The notes below the pieces were generated by a model. The model was not told where the DNA came from and ran no database searches. It saw only the letters and a list, made by a program, of their open reading frames with translations. The position numbers were made by a program, and so were the translations under genes. From Roseomonas fluvialis (GTDB taxonomy: Bacteria > Pseudomonadota > Alphaproteobacteria > Acetobacterales > Acetobacteraceae), in the NCBI RefSeq assembly GCF_022846615.1, contig NZ_AP025637.1:3125001-3189000 (forward strand): a stretch of 64,000 nucleotides of DNA, written 5' to 3'. Numbering within the stretch: the first letter of the stretch is position 1; each line of letters starts with the position of its first letter. This document shows positions 26,468 through 35,119 of this stretch, in pieces.

Positions 26468-28066
26468 CTACCGCGCCGCCTTGCGGATGTTCCAGGCAAT
26501 GATGATCCCCGGCATGGCGAGCACGTCCGAGATGCGCGGCGTGATGGCGGAGGGCAGGTACCACTGCCCGTAGGGCACGTAGGGCACCAGCCGATATGCG
26601 CTCTCGTGCAGTTGCGTGAGGATGCGCAGGCGTTCGGCATCGTTGGCGGCGTAGGGGAAGGCATCGATCAGCGCCTGGTGTTCGGCGTCGCAGGGCCAGC
26701 CCGGCCAGGCGCGTTCGCAGGAGGCCTGCATGGGCACGTTGCCCACGGGGTCCGACGCGCCGAGCCCGTTCCAGAAGGTGAGGCCGATGTGCCAGCCGCC
26801 CTCGGCGGGCGGGCGGCGATTGGCGCGGCGGCCGGCCATGGAGGCAAAGTCCATCGCCTGCACATCGGTGCGGAAGCCGATGGACTGCATCTGCTGCGCC
26901 AGCACCAGGGTGGCGGCGTGCACGAAGGGGTTGTCGGTCGGGTCCATGATGACGATGGGCGTGCCGTCATAGCCGCTGTCGCGCAGCAAGGCGCGGGCGC
27001 GTTCGCGCGCGGCGGGGCTGCCGAGGCCAGCCGGCACGCCGGCGCTGGATTCCTGCGGCGACCCGCAGACGAAGAAGGCGTGGCAGACTTGGTACAGCGC
27101 CGCGTCGGGGAACATCGCCTGGAGGATTTCCTCCTGGTTCACCAACAGCATCAGCGCCTGGCGGGCGCGGGCGTCGTTGAAGGGTGGGTGGATGTGGTTC
27201 ATGCGGATCATGCCCGGCGCACCCAGCGTATTGGTGCGGATGATGCGCATGCCGCGGCGCTGGAGCATGGGCAGGAAGTCCACGCCGGGGCTCTCGATGT
27301 AGTCGAGTTCGTTCTGGATCAGCGCCAGCACGGCGGTCTGCGCGTTCGCGATGTTGAGCCATTCGACGCGATCGACATGCGCGACCTTGCCGCCGGCGGT
27401 GCCCGAGGCCGGTTCGCTGCGCGGCACATAGGCCGGGTTGCGGCGATAGACCACGCGCGATCCGGGGATCCATTCGTCGCGCACGAAGATGAAGGGGCCG
27501 GAGCCGATGGTCTCCGTGATGTTCGTGAAGGGGTCCGTCGCAGCCACCCGCGCGGGCATGATGGCGGGCATGTTGCCGGCGGGCTTGGACAGCGCATCCA
27601 GCATCAGCCCGTAGGGGCGGCGCAGGCGCCAAATGATGGTCTTGCCGTCGGGCTCGGCGGTCAGCGCCTCGGTGATCGCCAGGATCTGGCGGCCATGCGG
27701 GTCGCGCGCCCCCCAGCGGCGCAGCGAGGCCACCACGTCGGTCGCCGTCACGGGGGCGCCGTCGTGGAACAGCAGCCCGTCACGCAGGGTGAAGGTCCAG
27801 GTCAGGGCATCGGCGCTGACCGTGTACGCGCCGACCATCTGCGGCTGCGGGCGCTGGTTCGCATCGCGGCCGAACAGCTGGTCGTAGATCATGTGCGCGT
27901 GGGATTGCACGACGCCGGCGGTGGTGTTGATCGGGTCGAGCGTCTGCAGGTCCGCGTTGGGGACCATGCGCAGGATGCGCTCGGGCGGGATGGGCTGAGC
28001 CTGCGCAGGCAGGCCGGCGAAGGCGGCCGCGGCCAGCAGCAGGGCGCGCGCGGTACGAAGGAACAT
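26468..28066 (-). CDS. ABC transporter periplasmic binding protein, peptide/nickel (family 5)
   Basis: A 532-residue protein with a Sec signal (LLLAAAAFAGLPAQAQ) and the SBP_bac_5 layout. Landmarks are LRMVPNADLQTLDPI near the N-terminus, WTFTLRDGLLFHDGAPVTATDVVASL, VEWLNIANAQTAVLALIQNELDYIE, and FVHAATLVLAQQMQSIGFRTDVQAMD. Relatives bind di/oligopeptides, nickel or other solutes. No matching permeases or ATPases are in the window, so it is an orphan here. ATG 28066 is chosen because it begins the signal peptide. Confidence 0.92.
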   Translation of the reverse strand: MFLRTARALLLAAAAFAGLPAQAQPIPPERILRMVPNADLQTLDPINTTAGVVQSHAHMIYDQLFGRDANQRPQPQMVGAYTVSADALTWTFTLRDGLLFHDGAPVTATDVVASLRRWGARDPHGRQILAITEALTAEPDGKTIIWRLRRPYGLMLDALSKPAGNMPAIMPARVAATDPFTNITETIGSGPFIFVRDEWIPGSRVVYRRNPAYVPRSEPASGTAGGKVAHVDRVEWLNIANAQTAVLALIQNELDYIESPGVDFLPMLQRRGMRIIRTNTLGAPGMIRMNHIHPPFNDARARQALMLLVNQEEILQAMFPDAALYQVCHAFFVCGSPQESSAGVPAGLGSPAARERARALLRDSGYDGTPIVIMDPTDNPFVHAATLVLAQQMQSIGFRTDVQAMDFASMAGRRANRRPPAEGGWHIGLTFWNGLGASDPVGNVPMQASCERAWPGWPCDAEHQALIDAFPYAANDAERLRILTQLHESAYRLVPYVPYGQWYLPSAITPRISDVLAMPGIIIAWNIRKAAR

Positions 28067-28191
28067 GGCGGGTCTCCGAGTGGCGCCGGCTGAGGCGTCG
28101 CGCGATATTGGACCGACCGCTCCAGAATGAGAACCCGTCAGCATGGGCGTAACCCTGGCCCGCCACGCGGCGAAACCCGTCGGACCCGCAG

Positions 28192-28971
28192 ATGACCCAC
28201 ACGACCCGCCGCATCCTGCCGCTGCTTGCAATGTCGCTCCCCGCGACGGCGGCCGAAACGTCGCTCGATGCGCTGCTCGGGCGGCACGTGTCGATGCATG
28301 CGGATGGCGTGGCGCGCGTCGCCTATGCGCGGTGGAAGGCCACGGCTGCCGACATGGCGGCGCTGGATATCTGGATCGGGGAGGCCGCCGCGCGCCGGCC
28401 ATCCACGCTGCCACGCGCAGAGGCCTTCGCCTTCTGGGCAAACCTGTACAATGCGCTGACGCTGAAGGTGGTGCTCGATCGCTACCCGGTGCACTCGATC
28501 CGCGACATCCGTTCGACCGGCGTGCCTTTCGACCCGCGGCAGTTCAGCGGGCCGTGGCGGACGCGCCTGGTCGCGGTGGAAGGCCGCGCGATGTCGCTGG
28601 ACGATATCGAACACGGCGTGATGCGCCCGCGTTTCCGCGACCCACGCGTGCACTACGCGGTGAACTGCGCGTCGATCGGCTGCCCGAACCTGCGCCCGCG
28701 GGCCTTCCGCGCCGCCAGCCTGGAAGCCGACCTCGACGACGCGGCGCGCGCCTTCGTCAACCATCCACGCGGCGCGACAGTGCTGCCCGACGGGCGACTG
28801 CGCGTGAGTTCGATCTACCACTGGTTCCGCGAGGATTTCGGCGGCGACGACGCCGGCGTGGTCGCGCATCTGCGCAGACATGCCGCGCCCCCGCTGGCCG
28901 CGCGGCTCGCGCAGGGCACCGCGATCGCAGGGCATGATTACGACTGGGCGCTCAACGACGCGACCGGCTGA
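28192..28971 (+). CDS. DUF547-domain exported protein
   Basis: A 259-residue protein with a short signal (ILPLLAMSLPATAAE) and the DUF547 pattern: AFAFWANLYNALTLKVVLDRYP, VHYAVNCASIGCPNLRP with two conserved cysteines, and AFVNHPRGATV. The family is exported and functionally undefined, with a papain-like fold suggested in the literature. Divergent from the binding protein and convergent with the YeeE gene, which it overlaps by 34 bases. Confidence 0.85.
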   Translation: MTHTTRRILPLLAMSLPATAAETSLDALLGRHVSMHADGVARVAYARWKATAADMAALDIWIGEAAARRPSTLPRAEAFAFWANLYNALTLKVVLDRYPVHSIRDIRSTGVPFDPRQFSGPWRTRLVAVEGRAMSLDDIEHGVMRPRFRDPRVHYAVNCASIGCPNLRPRAFRAASLEADLDDAARAFVNHPRGATVLPDGRLRVSSIYHWFREDFGGDDAGVVAHLRRHAAPPLAARLAQGTAIAGHDYDWALNDATG

Positions 28972-30059
28972 GCGACACCGCTGAGGCCGAAGGCAGGGCG
29001 CAATCGCAGCCCGACCCAGCAGCCCGGCAGCACCGCAACGAACCAGGCAAACCCATGCAAGCTGCCCGAGGAGATGCCGCCGAGGAACGCCCCGACATTG
29101 CAGCCGAACGACAGCCGCGCGCCGATGCCCAGGAGCAGCCCACCCACCGCCGCCCCCGCAGCCGGGCGCAGGCCGAGCGGAACGCCATGGCGCAGTCGCC
29201 CGGTCGCCGCCGCCGCGCCCAGCGCACCGAGCAGCAGCCCGACATCCCCGAGCGACCCGTGCATCGCCAGCAGCGGCCCGTCCAGCATTGCCGCCATGCC
29301 GGGTTCGGACCAGAACTCGGTCCCGTCGAGCACCGGCGCCACCGCGGTGATCGCCTGCGCGCCCCACAGCGTGAGCCCCATGGTGATGCCCCAGGGCAGG
29401 CCCGAGACCAGGAACACCGCCGCCGCCAACGCACCGATCACCGCCCCGGCGCGCAGCCGGCCGGCCGGCGGGCGGGTGCCGCGCAGGACGGCGGCCGCGA
29501 AGGCCAGAAGCAGTGCCTCGGTGACAATCAGCCCGCCCCAGGGGCCGAACCAGGCGGCCAGGTCGACCTCGATGCCAGGCAGGCGCAGCGCCGTGGGCAG
29601 CGCCAGGCTGCCGAGCACGCCGCCCAGGCAGAAGAAGGGCAGCGCCACCCACATGCGGCGCGACCCCTGCCCCGCCGCGGCCAGCGCGCCGGATCCGCAG
29701 CCATTGGCGAGCATCATGCCCACGCCGAACAGCGCCGCGCCGACCAGCAGCGACGGCCCGACCGGCGCGACGTAACGCCCGTAGCCCTCCGCCAGCACAC
29801 CCACGGGCAGCACCACCAGGGTGGCCACCGCCGGCACGACGAAGGCCGCACCCAGCGCGCGACCGTCCCGCTCGGCGAGGAAATCGCGGAACCCGCCGGT
29901 GAAGCCGTAGTCGAGCAGCACGAAGGCACCGCCGATCGCCATCGTCAGCAGCAGCAGCGGCGCCAGAGCAGGGTCCGGCAGCGGCCGGATCGCCCAGAGC
30001 ACGGCCGCAGCGCCGGCTGCGGCGAGCAGCAGCGCCGGCCAGTGCGGGCGCACCGCCAC
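28938..30059 (-). CDS. YeeE/YedE-family sulfur-compound transporter
   Basis: A 373-residue inner-membrane protein with about ten helices. The two conserved cysteine motifs of the family are ANGCGSGALAAAGQG and SFGCNVGAFLGG; in thiosulfate importers (YeeE/TsuA) such cysteines relay the sulfur anion. Start is GTG 30059, one base after the DUF302 stop, so the pair is co-transcribed. A sulfur anion is the likely cargo by family, with no further support here. No TusA-like partner is adjacent. Confidence 0.85.
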   Translation of the reverse strand: MAVRPHWPALLLAAAGAAAVLWAIRPLPDPALAPLLLLTMAIGGAFVLLDYGFTGGFRDFLAERDGRALGAAFVVPAVATLVVLPVGVLAEGYGRYVAPVGPSLLVGAALFGVGMMLANGCGSGALAAAGQGSRRMWVALPFFCLGGVLGSLALPTALRLPGIEVDLAAWFGPWGGLIVTEALLLAFAAAVLRGTRPPAGRLRAGAVIGALAAAVFLVSGLPWGITMGLTLWGAQAITAVAPVLDGTEFWSEPGMAAMLDGPLLAMHGSLGDVGLLLGALGAAAATGRLRHGVPLGLRPAAGAAVGGLLLGIGARLSFGCNVGAFLGGISSGSLHGFAWFVAVLPGCWVGLRLRPAFGLSGVAQPVASLSAQS

Positions 30060-30060
30060 G

Positions 30061-30549
30061 CTATTCGGTGGCCCGGCGGACGAGGCCCTCGAGCGCTGCC
30101 TCGGTCATGCGGCGTCCCTCCGGCGGCTGCTGGATGCCGTGGCGGGCGAAGATGCGCGCGGCGATATCCTCGCCGGTGCTGCGCGTCACCTGCGTGGCAC
30201 CGGCATCGTCCTGCCAGACCAGCACGCGCAGCGGCAGGTCGATCGCAAGCGTCGGGTTCGCGGCCATGGCCGGCGTGCCGCCGCGCGGGTTGCCGAAGAC
30301 CACGACCGTGCGCGGGCGGAGCGTGAGGCCCGCGGCCTGTGCGGCGGCGGCGTGGTCGATCTCGGTGAAGACCACCCAGTTCGCGGCGCGCACGGCGGCG
30401 GCGAAGCGGTCGATCGTGGCGCGCACGTCGTGCGGGCTCGCGCGGGTGACCAGGCCGGCCTCCTGCGCGAAGGCCGGCGCGGCGCACGGCAGGGCGGCCA
30501 ACGCGATGAACAGGGCGGCGCGACGCGCCAGCGCGAGCGTGGTGGACAT
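30061..30549 (-). CDS. Exported DUF302 protein
   Basis: A 162-residue protein with signal ALFIALAALPCAAPAFAQ and a DUF302 core: ATIDRFAAAVRAANWVVFTEIDHAAAA, TVVVFGNPRGGTPAMA, IDLPLRVLVWQDDAG. The family is structurally known but has no assigned activity, and members often sit near sulfur or redox genes. It directly precedes the YeeE gene. ATG 30549 begins the signal; the longer frame upstream is not convincing. Confidence 0.85.
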   Translation of the reverse strand: MSTTLALARRAALFIALAALPCAAPAFAQEAGLVTRASPHDVRATIDRFAAAVRAANWVVFTEIDHAAAAQAAGLTLRPRTVVVFGNPRGGTPAMAANPTLAIDLPLRVLVWQDDAGATQVTRSTGEDIAARIFARHGIQQPPEGRRMTEAALEGLVRRATE

Positions 30550-30686
30550 GCGGGGTACTCCAAGGGCGGGCAAGGGCCCGGCGCAGAGGCTTCGCCGCAC
30601 CGGCGTGTGAGGTTACGCGCCATGCGCCATGCGACGCGGCGGGGATGCCCGGTGCCGGCGACCTGCCCGTTCGGTGTCGCCGCGCT

Positions 30687-31664
30687 TCAGGCGCCCTGCA
30701 GTTCCACCTTCTCCTCGTTCGCGTGGTGGAAATTGGCGCGCTGGTAACCGGTCATGAATTCCGGATAGGTGATGGCGGGCATGCGCGCTGGGCTGCCATC
30801 CGCCGTGATGGGCGCCATCACGGCGGTGTAGTTCGCATCGAAGAAGAACGGGATGGCGTAGCGTTCGCGGCCCGACCGATTGATCACGCGATGTGGCGTA
30901 GCGAGGAAGCGGTTGTCGGTCCAGCGCCGCAGCATCATGCCACCATTGATCAGCAGCGCGCCCTCGGGGGCCGGCGCATCCACCCATTCGCCGGTGGTCA
31001 AGCGCAGCGACAGACCGGGGATGCGGTTCTGCGCCAGGATGGTCATGAAGGACGTATCCAGGTGCGGGGCGATGCCGAATTCGTTCTCCGGCGCCGTCGG
31101 TTCCTGCTGCGGGTAGTGCGACATGCGCAGCGTGTACATCGGGTCGGTGAAGAAGGGCGCGAAGTAACCGGGGGCCAGGCCCAGGGCGCGCGCATAGACG
31201 GGCAGCAGGGACAGCGCCAGGCCCTCGAAGGCGTCGCAGGCGGCCAGCACCTGGTCGCGAAAGCCGGGCAGGTTCGCAGGCCACTGGTTGACGCCGCGAA
31301 AGCGCAGCCCGGCCCGCACGTCCGGGTGGTCGGGCGGCAGGTCGCGCTTGAAGAAGACCGCCTCGTTGGCGTTGGGCAGCGCGACCTCGCCCACTGCGTT
31401 CACGCGCGTGGTCGCACCGCGCAGCGGCATGTAGCCGATGTTGTGCTCGTTGATGCGCAGCGCGAGCTTGGCGTCCAGCGGCTGGGCGTGGAAGCGCTCG
31501 GCCGCTTCGAAGGTCGCGTCCAGCAGCGCCTGGTCGATGCCGTGGTTACGGACGAAGTAGAAGCCTACCTCCGTGAAGGCGTGGCGAAGTTCGGCGCCGA
31601 GCGCCTCCAGCGCACCGGGCGTGCCCGCGCGCAAGGGACCAAGGTCGAGGACGGGGATGGTCAT
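30687..31664 (-). CDS. Isopenicillin-N-synthase-family 2-oxoglutarate/Fe(II) oxygenase
   Basis: A 325-residue oxygenase. The N-terminal DIOX_N region reads IPVLDLGPL to FYFVRNHGI. The iron triad is His201-x-Asp203 (APHLDTSF) and His258 (TPHRVIN), with Arg268 two residues before IPFFF as the 2-oxoglutarate anchor. Relatives include ethylene-forming and flavonoid-type oxygenases and many bacterial enzymes of unknown substrate. It lies 10 bases after the TctC gene in the same operon, so its substrate may be the imported acid. Confidence 0.9.
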   Translation of the reverse strand: MTIPVLDLGPLRAGTPGALEALGAELRHAFTEVGFYFVRNHGIDQALLDATFEAAERFHAQPLDAKLALRINEHNIGYMPLRGATTRVNAVGEVALPNANEAVFFKRDLPPDHPDVRAGLRFRGVNQWPANLPGFRDQVLAACDAFEGLALSLLPVYARALGLAPGYFAPFFTDPMYTLRMSHYPQQEPTAPENEFGIAPHLDTSFMTILAQNRIPGLSLRLTTGEWVDAPAPEGALLINGGMMLRRWTDNRFLATPHRVINRSGRERYAIPFFFDANYTAVMAPITADGSPARMPAITYPEFMTGYQRANFHHANEEKVELQGA

Positions 31665-31674
31665 GGCTTCCTCC

Positions 31675-32643
31675 TCAGGCAGGCAACAGGTTGAGGCGGC
31701 GGAGCAGGCCACGCTCCTCCTCCATGGTGCGGCGCATCTGCTCGCGATAGGCGGCGCCATCGAGCAGCATCAAGGGCTGGTCCATGCGCTCCAGGAAGGC
31801 GGTGTGGGCGGGGTCCTGCGCGGCGGCGCGGAAGGCGTCGGCCAGCACGGCGACCACCGCGGGGTCCATCCCGCGCGGCCCGATCAGCCCGCCGGGGCTG
31901 TCCACCACGATGTCGAGCCCCTGGTCGCGCAGCGTGGGCACCTGCGGGAAGCGCCGCGCGCGCTCGCTGCCATATGTCGCGAGCAGCCGCAGTTGCCCGG
32001 CCTCGACCAGCGGCGTCCAGCCCGAGGCCTCCGAGGCGAAGTTGATCTCGCCCCCCAGCAGCGCGCGCAGCGTGTCGGAGGTGCCGCGATAGGGCACATG
32101 CGTCCAGGTCAGGTTGCGCGCCAGGCCGATGCGTTCGACCACGAGGTGCTGCGTCGATCCGATGCCGAGCGAGCCGAAATTCAGCCGCCCCGGATTGGCC
32201 TGCGCATAGGCCAGCAGGTCGTCGAGCGTGCGCCAGGGCGAATCCGCGCGCACCACCAGGCCCATCACGAAGCCGGTGATCTGCAGGATGTAGCTGAGGT
32301 CGTTGATCGGGTCGTAGGGCGGGCGCGGGTTCAGCAGCATCTGCCGCACCACGCCCACATGCATCTGCGACACCGTGTAGCCATCCGGCCGCGCTTCCTG
32401 CAGCGCGAGTGCGCCGAGCGTGCCCGAGGCACCCGCGCGGTTCTCGACCACGACGGGCTGGCCGAAGCGGCGCGAGACGGCCTCGGCCATGATGCGGAAG
32501 CCGAGGTCGGCCGGCCCGCCCGCGGTCCAGGGTACGATCAGGCGGATGGAGCGGTCGGGGAAGCGCGCCTGCGCAAGGGCCGGCAGTGGCAACGCTGCGA
32601 TCGCACCAAGCAGCGCAATGCGGCGGGTCGGTCGGGTCGTCAT
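31675..32643 (-). CDS. tctC: Tripartite tricarboxylate transporter substrate-binding protein (Bug/TctC)
   Basis: A 322-residue periplasmic binding protein. The signal ends at PLPALAQ and is followed by the Bug hallmark FPDRSIRLIVPWTAGGPAD, then VVVENRAGASGTLGALAL, PDGYTVSQMH and VPYRGTSDTLRALLGGEI. The family binds citrate, tartrate and diverse carboxylates. The TctA/TctB membrane subunits are absent, as is common for the many orphan Bug proteins of such genomes. Co-transcribed with the 2OG oxygenase. Confidence 0.93.
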   Translation of the reverse strand: MTTRPTRRIALLGAIAALPLPALAQARFPDRSIRLIVPWTAGGPADLGFRIMAEAVSRRFGQPVVVENRAGASGTLGALALQEARPDGYTVSQMHVGVVRQMLLNPRPPYDPINDLSYILQITGFVMGLVVRADSPWRTLDDLLAYAQANPGRLNFGSLGIGSTQHLVVERIGLARNLTWTHVPYRGTSDTLRALLGGEINFASEASGWTPLVEAGQLRLLATYGSERARRFPQVPTLRDQGLDIVVDSPGGLIGPRGMDPAVVAVLADAFRAAAQDPAHTAFLERMDQPLMLLDGAAYREQMRRTMEEERGLLRRLNLLPA

Positions 32644-32740
32644 CGGTCACTCCCCCGGTTTGGTGGAGTGTGGCGCGCGTCCACCGCTGCGGGCAAGCCG
32701 CGCAGGTGCGCACCGCGTGGCCGCGCCGATCACGCCGCGA

Positions 32741-34144
32741 TCAGAGCACCGGCCCCATCACCGCCACCGCGTTGTTCCACAGCCGCCGCTGCCAGGGCCA
32801 GGCGGCGACCTCGTCCGCGGTGACCCTGCGGCTGCGCGCGATGAAGGCCGCCTGGCGGTCGCGCAGCAGCGCGGTGGTCGCGGCATCTGCCAGCAGGATC
32901 GTGTTCTCGTAGTTCAGGTCGAAGGACCGGCGATCCATGTTGGCGGACCCGACCAGCGCGACCTCGCCATCCAGCGTGAGGGTCTTGGCGTGCAGCAGAC
33001 CGCCCTCGAATTCATGGATGACCACGCCGGCGGCCAGCAATTCGGCGTAGCAACTGCGGCTGGCGGCGGCGACAGCCCAGTTGTCGTTGCGCGCCGGGAA
33101 GACGATGGTGGTTGCGACACCGCGGTTCGCCGCGGCGCACAGCGCGGCCTGCAGCGGGTCGTCCGGCACGTAGTAGGGCGTGGTGACAACCAGTTCGCGC
33201 CGCGCGGCGTAGATCAGCGACTGAAACATCTCGGGCATGGCGGAATGGCGGCTGGTCGGGCCGCTCGCCACCACCTGCGCGGGAAAGCCCGGGCCCGGCG
33301 CGGGCATGGGGGCGGTCAGCAGGGGCGTGAGATCTTCGTCGGTCCAGGCCATCCAGTCGCTGGCGAACAGGTGCTGGTTCTGCCGCGCTACCGGGCCTTC
33401 GAAGCGCAGCAGTACGTCCACCCAGGGGGCGTAGCGAGGCTTCACCCGGAACTCCGGGTCGGCGCAGTTCTGGCTGCCGCACCAGGTGATGACGCCATCC
33501 ACCACCACCAGCTTGCGATGGTTGCGCAGGTCGATCCGCCCCGCCATCGGCCGCAGCAGCGGGTTGCCGATCGGCAGCGCACGCCCCAGCCGCACGCCAG
33601 CGCCCGCCATGTCCCGCCACAGCGCGTGGCGGATCAGCAGTTTCGACCCGAGGTCGTCGACCATCGCGCGGCAGGCCACGCCGCGGCGCGCGGCCCGCAT
33701 CAGGGCGTGGGCGACCTTGGTGCCATTGCCGTCGGGCAGCCAGATGTAGAAGACCAGATGGACGTGGTCCGTCGCGGCATCGATATCGGCGACCAGCGCG
33801 TCGATGGCGCTGTTGGAATCGGGCAGCAGCGCCGCCGCGTTGCCGCTGCAGGCCGGGTAGCCGCTGATCGATTCCCCCACGCGGAACAGTGGCGCGTGGC
33901 GTTCGGGCAGGTCGGCCGGCGCCGTGGGGGGGGCGGGCAGTTCGGCGCGCACCTGGCGCATGCGTTCAGCGCGGCGGCGGCCGATGCTGGTCTCTCCCAG
34001 CAGCAGGTAGCCCAGGATGCCCGCCACCGGCACCGCCAGCACCACCACCACCCAGGAGATGCGGGACGCCGGGTTGCGGTGCGGGCGCAGCAGCACGCGC
34101 AGGATGACGGCCGCCTGCGCGATGAGGTGCAGCGCGACCCACAT
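32741..34144 (-). CDS. cls: Cardiolipin synthase-like phospholipase D enzyme
   Basis: A 467-residue membrane enzyme that joins phosphatidylglycerol units. The N-terminus has two hydrophobic helices (ALHLIAQAAVILRVLL and WVVVVLAVPVAGILGYLLLG). The two PLD HxKxxxxD motifs are HRKLVVVDG and HAKTLTLDG, the second followed by VGSANMDRRSFDLNYE. Length is normal for ClsA. It follows the sterol-desaturase gene by nine bases and is the last gene of the envelope cluster at 32741-36881. Confidence 0.92.
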   Translation of the reverse strand: MWVALHLIAQAAVILRVLLRPHRNPASRISWVVVVLAVPVAGILGYLLLGETSIGRRRAERMRQVRAELPAPPTAPADLPERHAPLFRVGESISGYPACSGNAAALLPDSNSAIDALVADIDAATDHVHLVFYIWLPDGNGTKVAHALMRAARRGVACRAMVDDLGSKLLIRHALWRDMAGAGVRLGRALPIGNPLLRPMAGRIDLRNHRKLVVVDGVITWCGSQNCADPEFRVKPRYAPWVDVLLRFEGPVARQNQHLFASDWMAWTDEDLTPLLTAPMPAPGPGFPAQVVASGPTSRHSAMPEMFQSLIYAARRELVVTTPYYVPDDPLQAALCAAANRGVATTIVFPARNDNWAVAAASRSCYAELLAAGVVIHEFEGGLLHAKTLTLDGEVALVGSANMDRRSFDLNYENTILLADAATTALLRDRQAAFIARSRRVTADEVAAWPWQRRLWNNAVAVMGPVL

Positions 34145-34153
34145 CGCCGCGCG

Positions 34154-35107
34154 TCAGGCCGTGCCGCGACCGAAGACGGCCCCGGCCATGCGCTTCAGCC
34201 CCACCGCCTGCTGCCGCAGCCAGCCGCCGGTGGCCAGGGCTTCCGGTGCCTCGGGGTCGCCGGTGCGCGGATAGACGTCGCGCTTGAAATCCGCGGTGCC
34301 GAAGATCCAATCCCAGACCGGCAGCAGCACCGCGTAGTTCTTTCCGTGGTCGGCAATGGACAGCACGCCGTGGTGCAGCCGGTGGAAGCGCGGGGAGACG
34401 ATCAGCCGTTCCCCGATCCGCCCGAAGGACAGGCGGACATTGGCGTGCGACAGGCTCTCGGCCAGGCGCATCACCAGCACCAGCAGCGGGAATTGCCCGG
34501 GCGGCACGCCGATCAGCAATGCGATGGCGCCGAACCACAGAGCCGCGATCACCTCATCCAGGATGTGGTTGCGGTCGTCGGTCCAGAAGGTCATCTGGCG
34601 CTGCGCGTGATGGATGGAATGCAGCGCCCACCACCAACGGAAGGTGTGCTGGAAGCGGTGACGCCAGTATTCGCCGAAATCCAGGATCACGACGTAGATG
34701 GCGAAGGCCAGCAGCGGCATCTCGCGCAGCGCGGGGAACAGTGTCTCCAGCGTGGGCGGCACGAAGCCGCTGTCCGCCACGCTGCCTTCCCACCAGGCCT
34801 GCAGCGAGGCCAGCAGCACGAAGGCCACCATCGGCAGCAGGCCAAGCCGCGTGAGCAGCGTGTAGATGATGTCGGTCCGGATGGCGCGGCGGTCAGTGAC
34901 CGGTTCGACCGGGCGCCAGGCCTCGAGCGGCCGGCACACCACATAGACCACGATGATCGAGAACACGCCGAACAGGCCGAATTCCAGCCATTCGAGCGCG
35001 TCGTCGGCCCAGTCCATCAGGCCCGCCTGGTACATCAGCGGCTGCAGCAGGGTCTCGAAGATCCAGCCCGTCACGTCGTCGAGCGCGTGGTTGAAAGAAT
35101 CGATCAT
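34154..35107 (-). CDS. Sterol desaturase / fatty acid hydroxylase-family membrane protein
   Basis: A 317-residue integral membrane di-iron oxygenase. The histidine clusters are HRFQHTF, HSIHHAQ and HRLHHG. It has about four hydrophobic segments, the first being FGLFGVFSIIVVYVVC. The family hydroxylates or desaturates lipids, sterols or carotenoids. The next gene is a cardiolipin synthase, suggesting a membrane-lipid role. ATG 35107 lies 12 bases after the upstream stop. Confidence 0.88.
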   Translation of the reverse strand: MIDSFNHALDDVTGWIFETLLQPLMYQAGLMDWADDALEWLEFGLFGVFSIIVVYVVCRPLEAWRPVEPVTDRRAIRTDIIYTLLTRLGLLPMVAFVLLASLQAWWEGSVADSGFVPPTLETLFPALREMPLLAFAIYVVILDFGEYWRHRFQHTFRWWWALHSIHHAQRQMTFWTDDRNHILDEVIAALWFGAIALLIGVPPGQFPLLVLVMRLAESLSHANVRLSFGRIGERLIVSPRFHRLHHGVLSIADHGKNYAVLLPVWDWIFGTADFKRDVYPRTGDPEAPEALATGGWLRQQAVGLKRMAGAVFGRGTA

Positions 35108-35119
35108 GGCGCGGAGACT

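Noticed and set aside
25013..28093. A 1026-codon plus-strand open frame
   Set aside because: It lies antisense to the lipase and peptide-binding protein genes, translates to His/Arg/Gly-rich sequence without domains, and is explained by GC-rich codon bias.
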